Below, one piece after another: positions 1-12,956 of a stretch of 64,000 nt of DNA. The notes beneath the pieces were generated by a model. That model was not told where the DNA came from. It saw only the letters and a program-made list of their open reading frames with translations, and made no database searches. Positions within the stretch are counted from its first letter, which is position 1. Every line of letters begins with the position of its first letter. Location: positions 558,001-622,000 of the forward strand of contig CAMPDV010000011.1 in the NCBI GenBank assembly GCA_946699065.1, in the 5' to 3' direction. Source of the stretch: Loxodes magnus. Lineage: Eukaryota; Ciliophora; Karyorelictea; Loxodida; Loxodidae. The position numbers and the translations under genes are program-made.

Positions 1-112
1 TCTGCTATGAAATATTAATTAAAAAAGGTTTATTGAAGCAAAGTTAATAGCTTTAGTTTTATTACTATAATAGGCTTTAAAAGTATACAATATTCTATTT
101 ATTTATCTCAAA

Positions 113-2314
113 ATGCGCTCGCTTCGGAACCAATCTCCTTTAATGAAAACAGCTAATAATATATTACAAGGATAATAATAAACTACAAAAGCAAAAGTTG
201 ATGAAGTTATGCAGGAAGATGAAAAATAGGTAATACTTGCACTTCACAAAAAGCTGCAAGATCTGAAAGATGAACTCGAATAAAGGAAACTCAAGATAAC
301 TAGTCTTCAAAAGAACTTTGAAGATTTGGCTAATAGCGGTAAGAGAGATAGGTTTGATCTTGATTAACTGAGGTAATCTAAGAGGCAAGATGACGAAAAA
401 ATTAAGACTTTAGAATAAAAACTCTAATCAGCTTACTCTGAACTTAATATGAGTAAGAGTGCATAAGAACATCTGAGAGTTTAATTGGAAAATTATAAAA
501 ATGAATTTTAAATTGCCCTACAGAAAAATAAAACCTCTGATTTGCAATCCGACTCTAAGTTTAGAAAGTTAGAAGCACAATTAGCCTCAAGTCAAAATGA
601 GGCTAAAGATCTTAGAGTATAAATGCAGAAATAACTCCAGACACATAATAACTAAATCAGCGAATTGAACCTTTAGTTACAAGAATTAAAAAAGAATATT
701 CAAGACCTGTAGCAATCAGAAAATTAGACTAACCTAGCTTACAAAACCATATAAGATGAGAATTAATTAAAGGATTATAAAATAAGCTAATTAGAAAAAA
801 AATTATCAGAAAGTGATAAGAAGAACTAGCAGTTAGTAAGCGAATTTCTATAATTAAGAAAAGAACATTTTAATGTCTAAGAATCAATTAAGTCTTACAA
901 AGATACTATTTAAGAAATGCAGAACTAAATTAAAAGCTAAGAAACTTAGCTTAACTACTATAAAAGCCATTATTAAGAAGCTTAAATCTAGATTTAGACT
1001 TTAAAAGAATTAAGTAGTAATTCAGAGGGAATGATTTAGAAGATTAAAGAGGAACATGAAAATGAATTAAATTAGTTAAGATAGAAAAACTAAGAAATGC
1101 TTAAGGATTTCTAAAATTAGGTTAAAAGTTTAACATAATCACTTGAGGATTAGAAGGTACAGAAACAATCTGTCATTAAAGAATTATAGAACTAGATTGA
1201 AAAATTTAAAGAAGGGTTAAGATCTAAGGATGATGAAATTTTCAAACTTGGATCTTAATTACAAGAGTTGGTTACAAAGTATAAAGACAGTTAAATAAGT
1301 AATTTAAATAAAGATATGAAGATTTAAGAGATATAATAGGAATTAGAAGAGATACAAGAAGAAATCGCCAGTTTAAGATAAAAAGAATAAAAAGAAAAAG
1401 AGAAAAACAGAGAGAAAGACTCTGACTTATTAAATAAAATTAAAGAATAAGAAAGTAGCATGGAAACTCTAAAATAAGAACTTTCTGAAAAAGAGAAGCA
1501 AAATTATAATCTATTAGAGACTATTTAAAATTAAAATGCTTAAATAAGTGGCATGGAATAGAAAATTATAGACTTGCAATTAAAGCTTGATAAGCCTAAA
1601 GAAGATAATAGTTTAGAAGAAAATTTAAAAATTATTTCTAAGTTAAAGCAAGAGCTTGATTTTAACGTCTAAAAACTTAAGCAGTATGAGAGTAGTGAGG
1701 GTAACTTTAAAAGTGACATCACTAAGCTTTAAAAAGAATTATAGAAACAAAAAGAGGAAAATAATTAGCTAAAAAAAGATTGGGAAAGTCTTAATTCTAA
1801 TTTTTAGGATAAAAACAAGGCTTTGTAAACTATATTAAAATAGCATGAAGAAGAGAGAAATAAATTAAGTAGCGAGATCAAAAGATAAAAAGAATATATT
1901 ACTGAAGAATAAAAAAACTGGACTTAAGAAAGAAAGGATTACTGGTAATAAATAAATTAATATAAATAGGATATAGAAAAACTAAAACAGTCCTAGAAAA
2001 CTATTTTAGCAAGCGAAGAACTTTAACTAGCATGAAAAAATTTAAATTAATCAATCTAAAATTTTGAGAATACATTAACTTGTATTAGTTGTCTAGGTCC
2101 TCTAGAAAACTCTGTTTTATTTTCTTAATGTGGTCATGTCGTTTGTTCTAATTGTGCTGACTAGAAAAAATTTAAGGGTAAATATATATGTTCTTAGTGT
2201 AACCGCCAAACAGATTACGTAGTTCAAGATAAAATTTTAAATGAAATGTATGTGAAACTGACATATGCTCAAAATGTAATGAAAGGCTTGAATCAAGCAA
2301 TTGGACAAAGCTGA
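113..2314 (+). CDS. Coiled-coil protein with C-terminal RING finger (probable E3 ubiquitin ligase)
   Basis: A single frame of 733 codons, reading TAA/TAG as Gln. Residues of about 20-640 are heptad-like, very rich in Glu, Lys, Gln and Leu, and predict one long coiled coil. The last 80 residues hold a C3HC4 RING: CISC, then CGHVVCSNC, then CSQC. An in-frame TGA at 2033-2035 lies just before the RING and joins it to the coiled coil only if read as Trp; the frame is the same on both sides. The start at 113 (MRSLRNQSP) is the first in-frame ATG; another ATG lies at 143. The layout, long coiled coil plus terminal RING, recalls BRE1-type ligases, but I see no specific match to that family. RING proteins of this type usually recruit an E2 ubiquitin enzyme; the substrate is unknown. 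The family-level call is secure, the exact function is not. Confidence 0.85.
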
Positions 2315-2698
2315 TTTTTCAGATAAATTTTTTTAAGCAAATAATACATTGTATTATTAAGAGCCTCATATATCTTTAAATTTTATATTTATATAACTCT
2401 TCATAATAGAAGTAAGTATAAATAATTTGAATAATTGATTTAGCTTCTATATTTAAATTGATCAATAAATAATCAGCTTAAATTATTATATTTGACATTT
2501 CCATATATTGAATATATATTAGCATTGCTAATTTATAAAGCAAATATAATTGAAATTAGGTAATGTTGAAAAATTTAAATAAAATTAAGATGATAAAATT
2601 ATATGAAATATAGCGCTAAAATTTGATTCAAGAGAATAGAGAAAATTAAAGCTTACGTATAAAATTTCAAAAATTAATAGCTTTGTTTATAATTACCT

Positions 2699-4486
2699 TC
2701 ATTTCGCACCACCATTTAAAACTTTCTGGTCAGCAGTTGTACTTTTAAAAAGTATTTTTTCATCTTTTTAGGATTAATAATTTAGATTAAATATCTTATT
2801 GAAGATTTCCAATGAAAGGTTTGAATCTTTAAGGATATTCTGAAGAAAGAGCTTCAGAAACTATTCATATATTATTCTATCAATTCCATCTGCTTTAGCT
2901 TCTTGAATCACGTTGCTAATTAAGCCTTAAGAATCATTTTCTAAATTGGATAGAGATTCTTAAAACTCTTATAAAGTAATGCAACCTGAATTGTCTTTAT
3001 CTATCATCTTAAAAATGTTGTCTAGCTTATTATATGTTAGAAATTAGCTTGCTTTAATAGCAGCAGTGATAAATTCAGTAAAGTCAACATTTTTTGATTA
3101 ATCCGTATCCATTGCATCAAAAAGATCTTTTAGATTCTTTTTTTATATTTTTTCTTATCCAAATACCTTAAAATAGCCTTTTTATAACTCTTTAAAATTA
3201 AGTTTTCCATCTCCATTTTAGTCTAAAGATATAAATGACTGATTCAACTTTTCTCGTTATTCCTGCGTCATTAATAAGCTACAAATAACTGTTATCATAG
3301 CTTTTTCTAATTTTTCGCTTTTCTCTAGTTGTTTAATTGAGTTTCCGTTTCTAAACGAATTAGGTGATTTCATGAAGAAATGTGATCCATGAATTTTCTA
3401 GTTTCTCTAAACTCATTTAGAATTTAAGCATTGCTTAATAGTGGCTCTTTTTTTAGGATCATTTTTTAGCATTTTTCGTAATAGTTGTATTACTTCATTG
3501 CTCAGCCCAAGCTTAGAATTATCGAAAACTATTTTACTGGAACAAATATTTTGAACTATTTCTATTGAGTTACTTCCATTGAACGGTAAATATCCGTGAA
3601 GCATGACATACAAGATAACTCCACAAGTCCATATGTCACTTTTTTCAGTGAATTATCCCTATTTTAAAGCTTCAGGAGCTGAATAATGTGGATTTCCCTG
3701 AAGCATTAAATCGATTTACTTTTCATAAAGCGAAGTTGTTATATCTAACAGCTTTATATCATTACATTAGCTGTCTTTAAACAGTAAACTTTCAGTTCTA
3801 AAGCATTTTACTATCATTTTCTTTTAATGAAGGTATTGAATGGTTTAAAGCAACTAAATAAAAATCTAAGCTGCTTTTTCCTCACTTAAAAATTCACTTT
3901 AAATAACCTTTTCTAGCAGATCTCCTCCTTTACATAGTTCAAATATAAAGTAATATTTTTTATTATCCTAAAAGAATTCATAGAAGCGTAAAATATTAGT
4001 ATGAATGGTATTCTTTAACACTGTAACTGCATTAATTAGTTCCTGCAAGTTCTAGATTTAATTCTTTCTAATTATTTTAACTGCTCTAAGTTCCTATGTG
4101 GAAAAATGATAAGCTAATTTCGTATAGCTCCTAACTCCTCTTCCTATTACCTACCTTAATTAATAGCAATCAGTTATATTCTCCTCAGAAGCTAGCTTAT
4201 TTAATTCAGATTACCATAAAGGTATGCTCTATTTATCTACTTTACTAGCACTTCCTTACATAAAGCTTCTTCTAGGTTGAATTTTCAAGGATTTATTACT
4301 ATCATCGCTTATAAAATGAGTTTCATTAATATTTTATAATAGACTACTTATTTATTTCGAAGGAATTATTCCTATCATATTTCCTTCTGAAGCTTCAGTT
4401 TCCAATGTTTAAATATCTTTCTAAGAGCTTTATTTCGGTCTTATTCTAAATAAATTTTTAAAAGGACAAGGAAATTTGCAACCCAT
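2699..4486 (-). CDS. CDPK-like protein with degenerate kinase domain and EF-hands (probable pseudokinase)
   Basis: One frame of 595 aa. The N-terminus MGCKFPCPF has Gly2 and nearby Cys, suited to myristoylation and palmitoylation. The kinase domain spans about 120-390. It keeps the VAIK-type lysine (RAVKII), an APE motif (SAPEA) and the DIWTCGVILYVML helix. The catalytic HRDLKPEN loop is replaced by KCFRTES, so the catalytic Asp is absent, and DFG is replaced by DIT. The glycine loop is also poor (IGRGVRSYT). After it come three good EF-hands (SLDQNGDGKLNF, AMDTDQSKNVDF, MIDKDNSGCITL) and a degraded fourth. An in-frame TGA at 3413-3415 falls where CDPKs have the Trp of the HPW motif. Family knowledge: CDPKs couple calcium to phosphorylation; with these losses I infer a calcium-regulated scaffold. 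The start is the first ATG with the acylation signature; the stop is TGA. Confidence 0.88.
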
Positions 4487-6435
4487 TATTAAAGGGAACT
4501 TAAAATGTATCAGTAATTTGATTTAGATATTTAAATAAGTTTTGCATGATAGCTATATTATTGTATAATGCATCTATCTTTACTATATTTTTATATTCAA
4601 ACCTACAAAATATTATTGTACATTAACTAACCTTTTAATTGATTGGTTTCATTTCCTTCTAACTTTTATTTATAGTACTAAGGCAGTTAAAAGAATTGCT
4701 TAGAGAGTATTATGAAATTATAATATTTTGACATATTTATATTTTCTTATCTTGTATATTAATTATCTAAGCAGTAGCAAATGCTTAGCATAAGATATTA
4801 TTCTTACTTATTAATTATCTACTAATATTGTAATCAAATCTTCATATTACCTTATTATCAACTTGCAAAGCTTTATCTAATAACTACCTTACTACTATTC
4901 ACTTATCATCTAGGCTACAAGCTTTTATTTTAGTTCTTCAGCTACTTCTTTATTAAGGGAAGTTAGAGAAATGGGACTAAATACTTAAAGCAGATAGGTA
5001 TAGTAACTGAATCTAGCATACTATTTATTTCCTTGCCATTATTTATTTATATTTAATAACCAATATTTAAGTATGTTATAGCTAATGAAGATGTAGTTGA
5101 CTAGGCTTATTTTAGTTAACAATTAGAGTAATAAAAAAAATATATAAGTCTAAATATAACTAATAGTTATGTATAAGCAGCCTTTAATATTTTGCTACTA
5201 TTTAGGCTGATAAATACCAAGATAATATATTTACTATTATTATAAGCAGTGTAAATAGAATTTCTACTTCAAAGCCAAAAAGTAAACTATTCCAATTTAA
5301 TTTTAAATTGAAGATCTAGCTAATATGATGGTTATCTTTTGCTAAAAGTGATATTAAATAAGTAAATTCAATAATGAGTATAAAACAGAAGAATTAGCTA
5401 GTTCAACTTTGTAGAGCTTTGGAGATATATGAAAATTATTAGTTAGATTAATCATTAGAGTGGTTGATATCTTTTATTGGTAAAAGAGCTTAAACAATTC
5501 TAGTAAATTATTATAAAAAACAAAGGTATTTAGTTTAATATCTAATACTTAGTGGTTTATGTTAAAAATTATAGGAATGCTTCTCAGATTATTAGAGTTA
5601 TGCTTCCAAGAAAACAGACTTAAAAATGTGTATTTTTAAGGTAATTTTTCTTCTAATCTTAGCAATTTACAAACCTTTTCTAAAAAGTGGGTAAAATTAA
5701 AAAAAAGCGAAGGATAAGATCAAATTTTAAATAAAAGTAGACTTATTTAAGTGAATGAAAAGATGAAAGAAAAAGTCTAACAATTATTTTTCTTTAGTGA
5801 ACGTAAAATATCTTAAAGTTTGCTACTAAAGCTAGATTATAAGAAATGACTGATTACATATTCTTTATCTCTTTCTTTAAACAATTATAAATAAAGTTCA
5901 TAAATAACTCTTTAAAGGTTAATTTCTTCTATATTTTTGTTTATATTAGTTCCTAACTAAGTTAATTTTTTTGTCAGAACAGTATTGAATATTCTGATTA
6001 AAGAGTTAAAAGTAAAGTATATTTAAATATATAAATATATATTCTTATTTAACTGAAAATAAAATAATAACTTTAGCATAACTTTAGTACTAAATATTTA
6101 AATAAAGATTTACATTTTCTAAATAATTAGCATGCTGCTTTTAATTGATTTAGTCACTAATTCTTAAAATTATTAAAACTAAACTATATAAATTCAATTT
6201 TATTCCTCTAAATTTGTCAAATCTAATAAGAAAATATAGGATATACAGCTTTAAACATATAACTTATATCTAAAATCTACCAAAAATGAAAGATCTTATT
6301 TATTTATATGGCAATATGATATTATAGTAAAGCTTCTAGTCGCTTAGTTATGAATGATTTTATAATTTTAACCTGTATAGACAAATATAAGGAGATTTAT
6401 ATTTTATATTTAGCTGGCATAATAAATGAACTCTT
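4487..6435. other. Gene-poor AT-rich interval
   Basis: This stretch lies between the CDPK-like gene, whose upstream side it is, and the GC-rich island. It is strongly AT-rich with frequent TAG, TTAAT and AGCTT words. I found no frame with coding texture, no homology I recognise and no RNA gene. The promoter of the CDPK-like gene should lie near its right side of 4487, but no motif stands out. Confidence 0.5.
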
Positions 6436-6439
6436 CAAT

Positions 6440-6730
6440 AATTGAAAAGATGGTGGGAGCTGAGAATGACCTTCGTGACAACATTTTCTGGTTTTATGGC
6501 TAGGAACAAGTTCCTTTCCTGTTGCTGAGAAAGTCCCTGGTCAGAGTCATTTTCTGAAGGGAACACTGTCTTTGAGATTATCCGCTCTTGGTAGGGGCTT
6601 GAAGTCTGGCTGCTCATAGCTATGGAGCTCCCTAGCAACTGTGCCTGGAGCACAACAGGATATCCCCGTTATTCCATAAAAAGAGAGCGTCGGGTCGTGC
6701 AATCGAAAAGGAGTTTCCGGTCCAAAAATT
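6440..6730. other. GC-rich island of unknown identity (candidate structured ncRNA or inserted foreign DNA)
   Basis: By hand count, 6481-6720 is about 48% G+C, while the flanking kilobases are near 20-25%. The edges are sharp: AT-rich DNA resumes at about 6430 and after 6725. On the + strand the island is followed directly by a run of seven T, a possible Pol III terminator. Short self-complementary words occur, such as CATAGCTATG and GGAGCTCC near 6614-6631 and GGAAC-AA-GTTCC near 6503. On the - strand an 80-codon frame (TAA as Gln) is open, but it has none of the codon texture of neighbouring genes and resembles no family I know. I looked for SRP RNA, RNase P, U1-U6, U3 and tRNA signatures and could not establish any. 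Confidence 0.5.
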
Positions 6731-6735
6731 TTTTT

Positions 6736-7415
6736 AGTTGAAATTAATTAATTAATAAATGAACCCTTCATAAAGTTAAGCATTAGGCTTACAATTAACT
6801 TATTAATTTAAATTAAATTCTATTCTTAATGTGAGATGCTAATTTATCTTAGTTTGATTAAAGTTAAGCTAGATAAAATATAAAAAGTGCTAATCAAATG
6901 ACTTAACTTTGCTATATCAAAAATTTATGGAAGAAAAGATAGAAAAAACATGATTTAGAGCAGTTAATATTAATTACTAGCATCTGTATAAAAACTTAGC
7001 TTATTGGCTAGCATACCATGAATCTGAATCTGCTAAATGAGAAAAAACTAAAGAGATTTAAATAGTTTAAGGCTTTTGATTAGAGGCTATTTAATTGCTA
7101 ATGAATAAGTAATTATTATTAAGACTTAGGATTAAATGCCTTTAGCTTTATAGGTTTATTTAATAAATATATATAATAGGAATGAATTTCAGGAATAAGT
7201 GTTATAATTATAGCTATATTAAGCTTATAGTAGCTTAGTTAAAATAATTCTGAACTATATTTGCTAAGTAAATATTTAACTTGAAAGGAAAGGTGCTAAA
7301 GTGAGGTAGATATAGATAAGAATGTTTAGAGTATTTTAAATTTAGAATAAAATTAGCTGTTTAATATTTAATGTCATATTAACGACAGTCATATGATAAC
7401 TTTTAGGGATCTTCC
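6736..7415. other. Intergenic region upstream of coiled-coil gene
   Basis: AT-rich DNA between the GC island and the start at 7416. I see no coding frame. Just before the ATG is a GT...AG stretch (gtcatatgataacttttag) that could be an intron in the 5' leader, but nothing upstream supports an extra coding exon. Confidence 0.4.
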
Positions 7416-8944
7416 ATGCAGAAGCAAGATTGAAATAAGTCATTTCAAACTCCAAATTCCTTTAATGCCAATTAATATTAGTTTTCTAAACCTTAAGGAG
7501 CAGTTCCTTCATACTAGTAATTTAACAAATAAATGAATCTGCAATTACCACCTGAAGTAGGAAGGACTTTTTACAACTCTTAAGGAGCTCCTTCAAAAGG
7601 ATTCACCTAAAGACATTAACTGTCTTCAAATCAGCCAAATTTGTTCAGCACTAAGAATTAGTAAGGATAAGGTCTTAATTAGCTATTAGGATAAAGTTAG
7701 AAGAACGATTTTCTTAATGTTCAAATTCCAAACATAGAAGCAGAAGAAATCTTAGAAAATGAGGAAAAAGCAATGTCAAACTTACAAAAGGTTAAGGATT
7801 TATTTTCTAAGCAAAAAGAAAATTTAATAACTCAACTTTACATTTCACGACATGTTATTCAAAACCTAGAAAATCAGTATTACCAACATTAAGATATTAT
7901 TCAAGAGCTTAAAGAAAAAATAGAAAGAGATAACTTTATTTTTAAAAAAACTGAGGGAGACTACCAAAATGTAGCAACTAAACTTAGAAAAGAAATTCAT
8001 GAAATTGAGTTTCAAAGGGAACAAAAACAAAAATAATCAACAGATACAAAGAACCAAAATAGTACCAAAAACTAAATAGAAAAAGTTACTAATTTAATCG
8101 AAGAGCTAAGAAGCCAATAATAAGAACTAACAACTAAAATATAAGAAAGAGAATAAAACGCAAAATCTTTAGAAAAGAACTTTAACAAAGACTTAGAAGA
8201 AATCTAGAAAGAAACTAATAGAGTTTAGTCCGAACTGGCCGAGGCAAAAAGAAAGGTAGAAGATAACGAACCAGTTCAGAAATTAAAAGCCAGAATTCAA
8301 TTATTAACTCAGGAAAGTAAAAGCTACAAACTCAAATCAGAAGCTTTGGTATAGCAATTGAAAGATGAGAAATAGATAAGAGAAAAATAGATAAGATAGG
8401 CATTTGAAAACTTTAAAAATGGAGAGTTAGTAAATACTTCTTCCTTGGTTGAAGATTTAAAAAAAGAAAGCGCTTTTTACAAGAACTTATACGAGTAAAA
8501 AGAGTAAGAATATATCAAGCTTTATTTTCAGAAATAAAAGCAAGACTTACAATTCTAGTAAAGTAATGAAAAAATGAAATAACTATAAGATGAATATGAT
8601 CTACTTTTCCGCGAACTCTCAAAATCTGAGTAGTAAATAAGAGAAACAAATCAAATAATATAAAATACCGAAAACTAAATTCAAGAATGTGAGAAAGATA
8701 TAAAAGATATTTAAGAGCAATTTGCAGAATTAAACTAGAAAAGATTAATAAAAGCCACCAAACTAGAGCTAATAGAACAAAATTAAGCTTTTAATAAAGT
8801 AATGGAGATAGTTGATCACTAGGAGGTTCAGAGCATAATTTAGCATAACTCTCAAGTAAATTTTAACTTTAGATTAATGATTTGGTGGGTAAGTTTGTGG
8901 AAAGAGTGGATGCAATGCATAAAAAAGATAAACAATTATTTTGA
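7416..8944 (+). CDS. Coiled-coil protein, unknown function
   Basis: Two exons, 7416-8855 and 8873-8944, joined across a 17-nt GT-AG intron at 8856-8872. Exon 1 is exactly 480 codons and exon 2 is 24 codons including TGA, giving 503 aa. The first 100 residues are low-complexity, rich in Gln, Asn, Ser and Pro (MQKQDWNKSFQTPNSF; the Trp is TGA). From about residue 105 onward the protein is an almost unbroken coiled coil rich in Glu, Lys and Gln. Without the intron the frame would turn into an implausible Trp-rich tail; with it the end reads NDLVGKFVERVDAMHKK. It could be a cytoskeletal or ciliary structural protein, but no family motif was recognised. The gene is certain; the function is unknown. 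Confidence 0.8.
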
Positions 8945-10066
8945 TTTATTTAATTATTTGAAATTTTCCTATATTTGCTTATTTTATTCGATAATAACTA
9001 AAAGAGACTTCAAGAAATGATTTTTCTAAAGTTCTAAGTTATATTACATTCATATACATAGTAAACTTGTGTAAATAAGTAAGATTAATTACAAATAATC
9101 TCTATTTCAATAAATAATGATAACTAATGCTATAAAGTAATAATTATATAAATGAAAAGCATAGTAGCCTTTTTATTTCTATAATATGAAACAGGCTAAT
9201 TAAAATTATAATAATTACTAAAAATTTAATTATAAGAAAAACAGTTAGAGGATTGATTAAACAAGCTAGCAAACTAAAAAAATTATGGAAATATATCTAA
9301 AACTACGAAGAAGCAATAAAAAGATAAAAAGAACTAAAAATAGTTTATAGGATAAATAAGGCAGCTTTTTTTCTAATTATATAATCCCAAAAGAATTTAC
9401 TACTTCATATGAATCTTTAATGGTCATTGTGTTTGGATCATAACATACGAAAAGAAAAGAATTGGTAAATATATAATTGCAAATAGAAATACTCAGGTTT
9501 AAGTATAAAGGAATTGGTAATTTATATTAAATTTTAAACTAAAATATATTGTTTATTTTTTAACCAAAAGAATTACTTACTTCAATTAAGGGCACTAATA
9601 ATTGTTAAAAATAAAGAATTAATTAGGAAATTATCAATGTAGCTTGATATAAAATATAAAAGGAAATTAAAGCATTAAGCATAAGTTAACTTTAAATAAT
9701 CATAACAATATAAATATTGATGTAGCAATTCAATACTATTTCTATTTAAAACTTAAAATACTATACTTACTCTTTACTATTTATGAACTTTCTAAGATTT
9801 AAGATAGACACCATGAAATTAATTAATAAGTGTTAAGGTTTCCAAAACGTTTGAATTACTTAAGGACTATAATTATAGACTTTTATTTGATTGTTTGTTT
9901 AAAAAAGTTCTATGCTAATAGATATAAATTACATACTCTAATAAAATATAAGAAACACATTTTAACTTTAATTGAGAGTGTTAGTAATGAAATTCCTTTT
10001 AATTGTAAATGAGAGACATTTATTTAATAATTCTTATTAAGTAATTAGTTGAAGTTTGGCTTATAA
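8945..10066. other. Intergenic interval
   Basis: AT-rich DNA between two genes whose 3' ends face each other. A long frame starting near 9152 stays open to about 10012, but only because TAA, TAG and TGA can all be sense. Its codons lack the purine-rich first positions of real genes here and it resembles no protein I know. I treat it as non-coding. Confidence 0.45.
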
Positions 10067-12149
10067 TCAAAGTGCTTACGAGATATGAAATATCTTTACT
10101 GTATCTTTATTCAAAACTAATATTTAACTTCTAAGGTATATAACTCCCTGAATATAAATAAATACCCATATATATGATGTTGATATAATTCTCGTGTAAG
10201 CTGTTGGATTAAATTTTCTGACGATTAGTTAGTGAGGAGCAGGTAAGACTCCTACTAAGCTTTACTACTCAAGGAATTTAACAATTTCAATTTCAGTATG
10301 AACAATTTAAGAACTACAAAATTCGTCAATTCTAGGATGCATAAAGGATAATAGAATATTAATTGAGTCCATTGGTAGTTTTGACATTCAGCCTTCTAAC
10401 CTAAAATTTTAAATATTCTTACCATTCTTAGGTAGGCTTCCAGATATTAGGGTCTTCTTCACCTTTAGTAACTTGAGGAATTTTAAGCTTTATTAAATCC
10501 TCGAAAACATTTTTCTTTCTAATGATGTTATAAATCAAGTTAATGCATCCTGGCCATTAATATTAAATCAGATTATTAAAGCTCTCAAGCAGCAAAATAA
10601 CATATTAGAAATTATTAGGAGCAGCGAAAATTCATTTCTTAGAGATAAATACTTCAAATAGCTAAACCATCTTCATAGAAGCTTCCATTGATATTTTTTT
10701 AATTAAAGGGGAAATATTAGCGATCGATGATAGGAAGTAATTGCTTATCATATCCATTTGATACTAACCCTTTATAATCACTTTATGAATCACCAAAACT
10801 AATAAATCGAATAAGTTTCCATTGAACAAAGGTAAGTCCATTGATAATGATCTATTATATGGCTTGTTCAAAAATAACCCAAAATCTCTATCTCCAGAAA
10901 GAAGTAATAAGAATAGAGAAAGGATATGAAAACTTCCTTGCCTGATGTAACTTGTATTTTCATCAATAATAAGATAGCATATTGAAATAACTAATTCAGA
11001 TATATCACAACTTCTTGATGCCTGATTCAATATTAAGGGATTAAAATAGAAAATTTTGAACATGAGGTAGATTAATTCATTTTAGCATTCTATCATTTTT
11101 TAGCTGTTAGGTAAGTATGTATTATTTGAGTAGACTATGTTATAAATCAATTCTTGGAAGCTGTTAAATATTGCTATTACTTACTCTTTCGCTTGAATAC
11201 TTTCTGCTACTTTTTAGTATTCATTTTGAAGTACCAATTTTTCTTACTTGCTTTACCTGAGAATCAAACTTGATGCGATAATTATGTCCTAATTTTCTTA
11301 ATTACTTGCTATTTTGTTAAGAAGTTCTTCAGTTGGAGGTGTAAAATCGAGAAGTAGGCATAAAGTTTGAATGCAAGAATACATTTATTCTTCATCGTTT
11401 CCTATTCCAAAGTAACTGGTATATGGAAGTCTACCTCTTGTTTTATATGTGATGATAACATTTAAAAGTGAGTAAAAAAGATTTGAAATATTTTTAGTAC
11501 CCTTAGATGTGATTATCCATGTCCAAGGATTTATATAATCCTAAATATCTTCACTAGAGATATATGCTGTTTATGACATACAAACATTTAAGCATGCTAA
11601 AATCTCCATTCGATTAACTTCATATCCATAAATTTTATGATTTGGGACATTTTGAATTGGTATCCCTCCTTTTCATAGCAATGGTAAATCTATAGCATTC
11701 TCCTCACTTTCATTTTAATTAATTTCTTCAAAAGAAGCTGACACTGTATAGCCTGGTCTAAATAGTAGTCTTAATACTGTATCAATAATCTAAGCAGCTA
11801 GAGGATCTTGTTCCTACTTTCAAAATAGATTCATATAGAATTGATCTCTATCTTATATCAAAAAAAAAAGCATCCTTAGTAAAATTCTGACACCATTTTA
11901 GACATAATTTAATGGACTGTCATCATCACTGAGCATTTCAATAATTTTTTCCATTAGCATAACTAAATTTTAAGGTTATTTCTATTTAATGACCTATATA
12001 TCTTCTTAAGTTAGCAAAAATAAAATATCTTAAATGCTATCAGTCGAGTTTCAAAGTGAAGTTCAGAACTCTTCGTCTTCTATCTATTTATTTGCTAAAT
12101 TTTGCACACATTCTCTAAAAAATCTCCCCGAGTTCTCATTATTTCCCAT
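10067..12149 (-). CDS. HID1: HID1 homologue (dense-core vesicle / Golgi trafficking protein)
   Basis: Three exons: 12149-10423, 10400-10166 and 10147-10067. The introns are 22 nt (10401-10422) and 18 nt (10148-10165). The coding length is 2043 nt, 680 aa, close to animal HID1. Colinear matches to HID1 include LPYTSYFGIGNDEE, the block LLLLSGDRDFGLFLNKPYN with MDLPLFNG and VIHKVIIKG, FNNLIQYQW, and the C-terminal SLVGVLPAPH and YIWGVIYLR. In-frame TGA codons fall at conserved Trp positions (EEFWTSLW, LLWKGGIP, KKWIFAAPNN). MGNNEN at the start suits N-myristoylation, as in animal HID1. Known role: a peripheral Golgi/trans-Golgi protein needed for regulated secretory granules. In a ciliate it may serve extrusome or mucocyst biogenesis, which is inference. 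The intron placements restore the HID1 alignment, so the model is strong. Confidence 0.95.
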
Positions 12150-12956
12150 TGATCTTATTTAAGAAAATTGAATTAAAAGAGATTAAAAGATTTAACATTT
12201 AAAGACTTAGTTTAAATAATAAAAAATATATTAATTACTATATAAACAAATTTAGTTTACTATATCACTATTTGTCCTGAAATGCTCTTAATTTATAATT
12301 AAATCTATTTAATAATGAAGTTTAATTGTAAGTAATTAGTATTTTGCTCATCTATTTAAATCTAATCTTGCTTTTACTCATTCTTTCAGTTTATTTTGCT
12401 CAAACTTTATTTTTATTCACTCAAATCTTAAAATTTATCTCTAATATCTCTTTTATTTTCACTTAATCACATTTAATCAACTGCACTGTGCTTTTTATAA
12501 TAGCAGACTATTGATTTACTTCTTTAGATTAATCTTATTCTTTTCAAGCAAATTTGTCTAGAATATAAAAGAGGAATTTTTAATATTTTACTATAATAAA
12601 ATGATTTGATTATAGATTGGTAGATTCCCTTCGTTATATTCAATAGAAGGATTGAGGATATGAGAAAGTAAAATAAATATAAAGCTAATTATTGTTACTT
12701 TTCTACTGCTTATGGCTATATCTTGAGTATTATGATTCATTATATTTAAATTATTTTAATCAAATATGCTTTACTCTAGCTAAATAAACTTCAAAACTTT
12801 CAGTAAATACTTAACCTAAGTTTAGCTGAGTAAACTTAATAAACTCTATCTTTTATAAATATGGCAGACTAAAGTCAATTTTACGTATTTTTTTTGATCC
12901 CACGTACAATCAAAAAGACATTTAAGTTAAATTTTAAATTTTAATTATAGTTAAAG
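12150..12956. other. Divergent intergenic region (HID1 / PAQR promoters)
   Basis: About 800 bp of AT-rich DNA between the divergent starts of HID1 and the PAQR gene, so it should hold both promoters. No conserved box can be identified by eye. Confidence 0.45.

Noticed and set aside
2033..2035. In-frame TGA as evidence of a pseudogene or of two separate genes
   Set aside because: The RING finger follows in the same frame with no ATG of its own, and TGA = Trp is shown independently by conserved sites in other genes.
6435..6653. ORF on - strand through the GC-rich island as a protein gene
   Set aside because: No ATG start in the short form, codon use unlike every neighbour and no recognisable domain. 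Kept only as an unexplained island.
9152..10012. Long open frame on + strand between the coiled-coil gene and HID1
   Set aside because: With all three stops readable as sense, long frames arise by chance. This one is AT-codon biased, lacks coding texture and resembles nothing.
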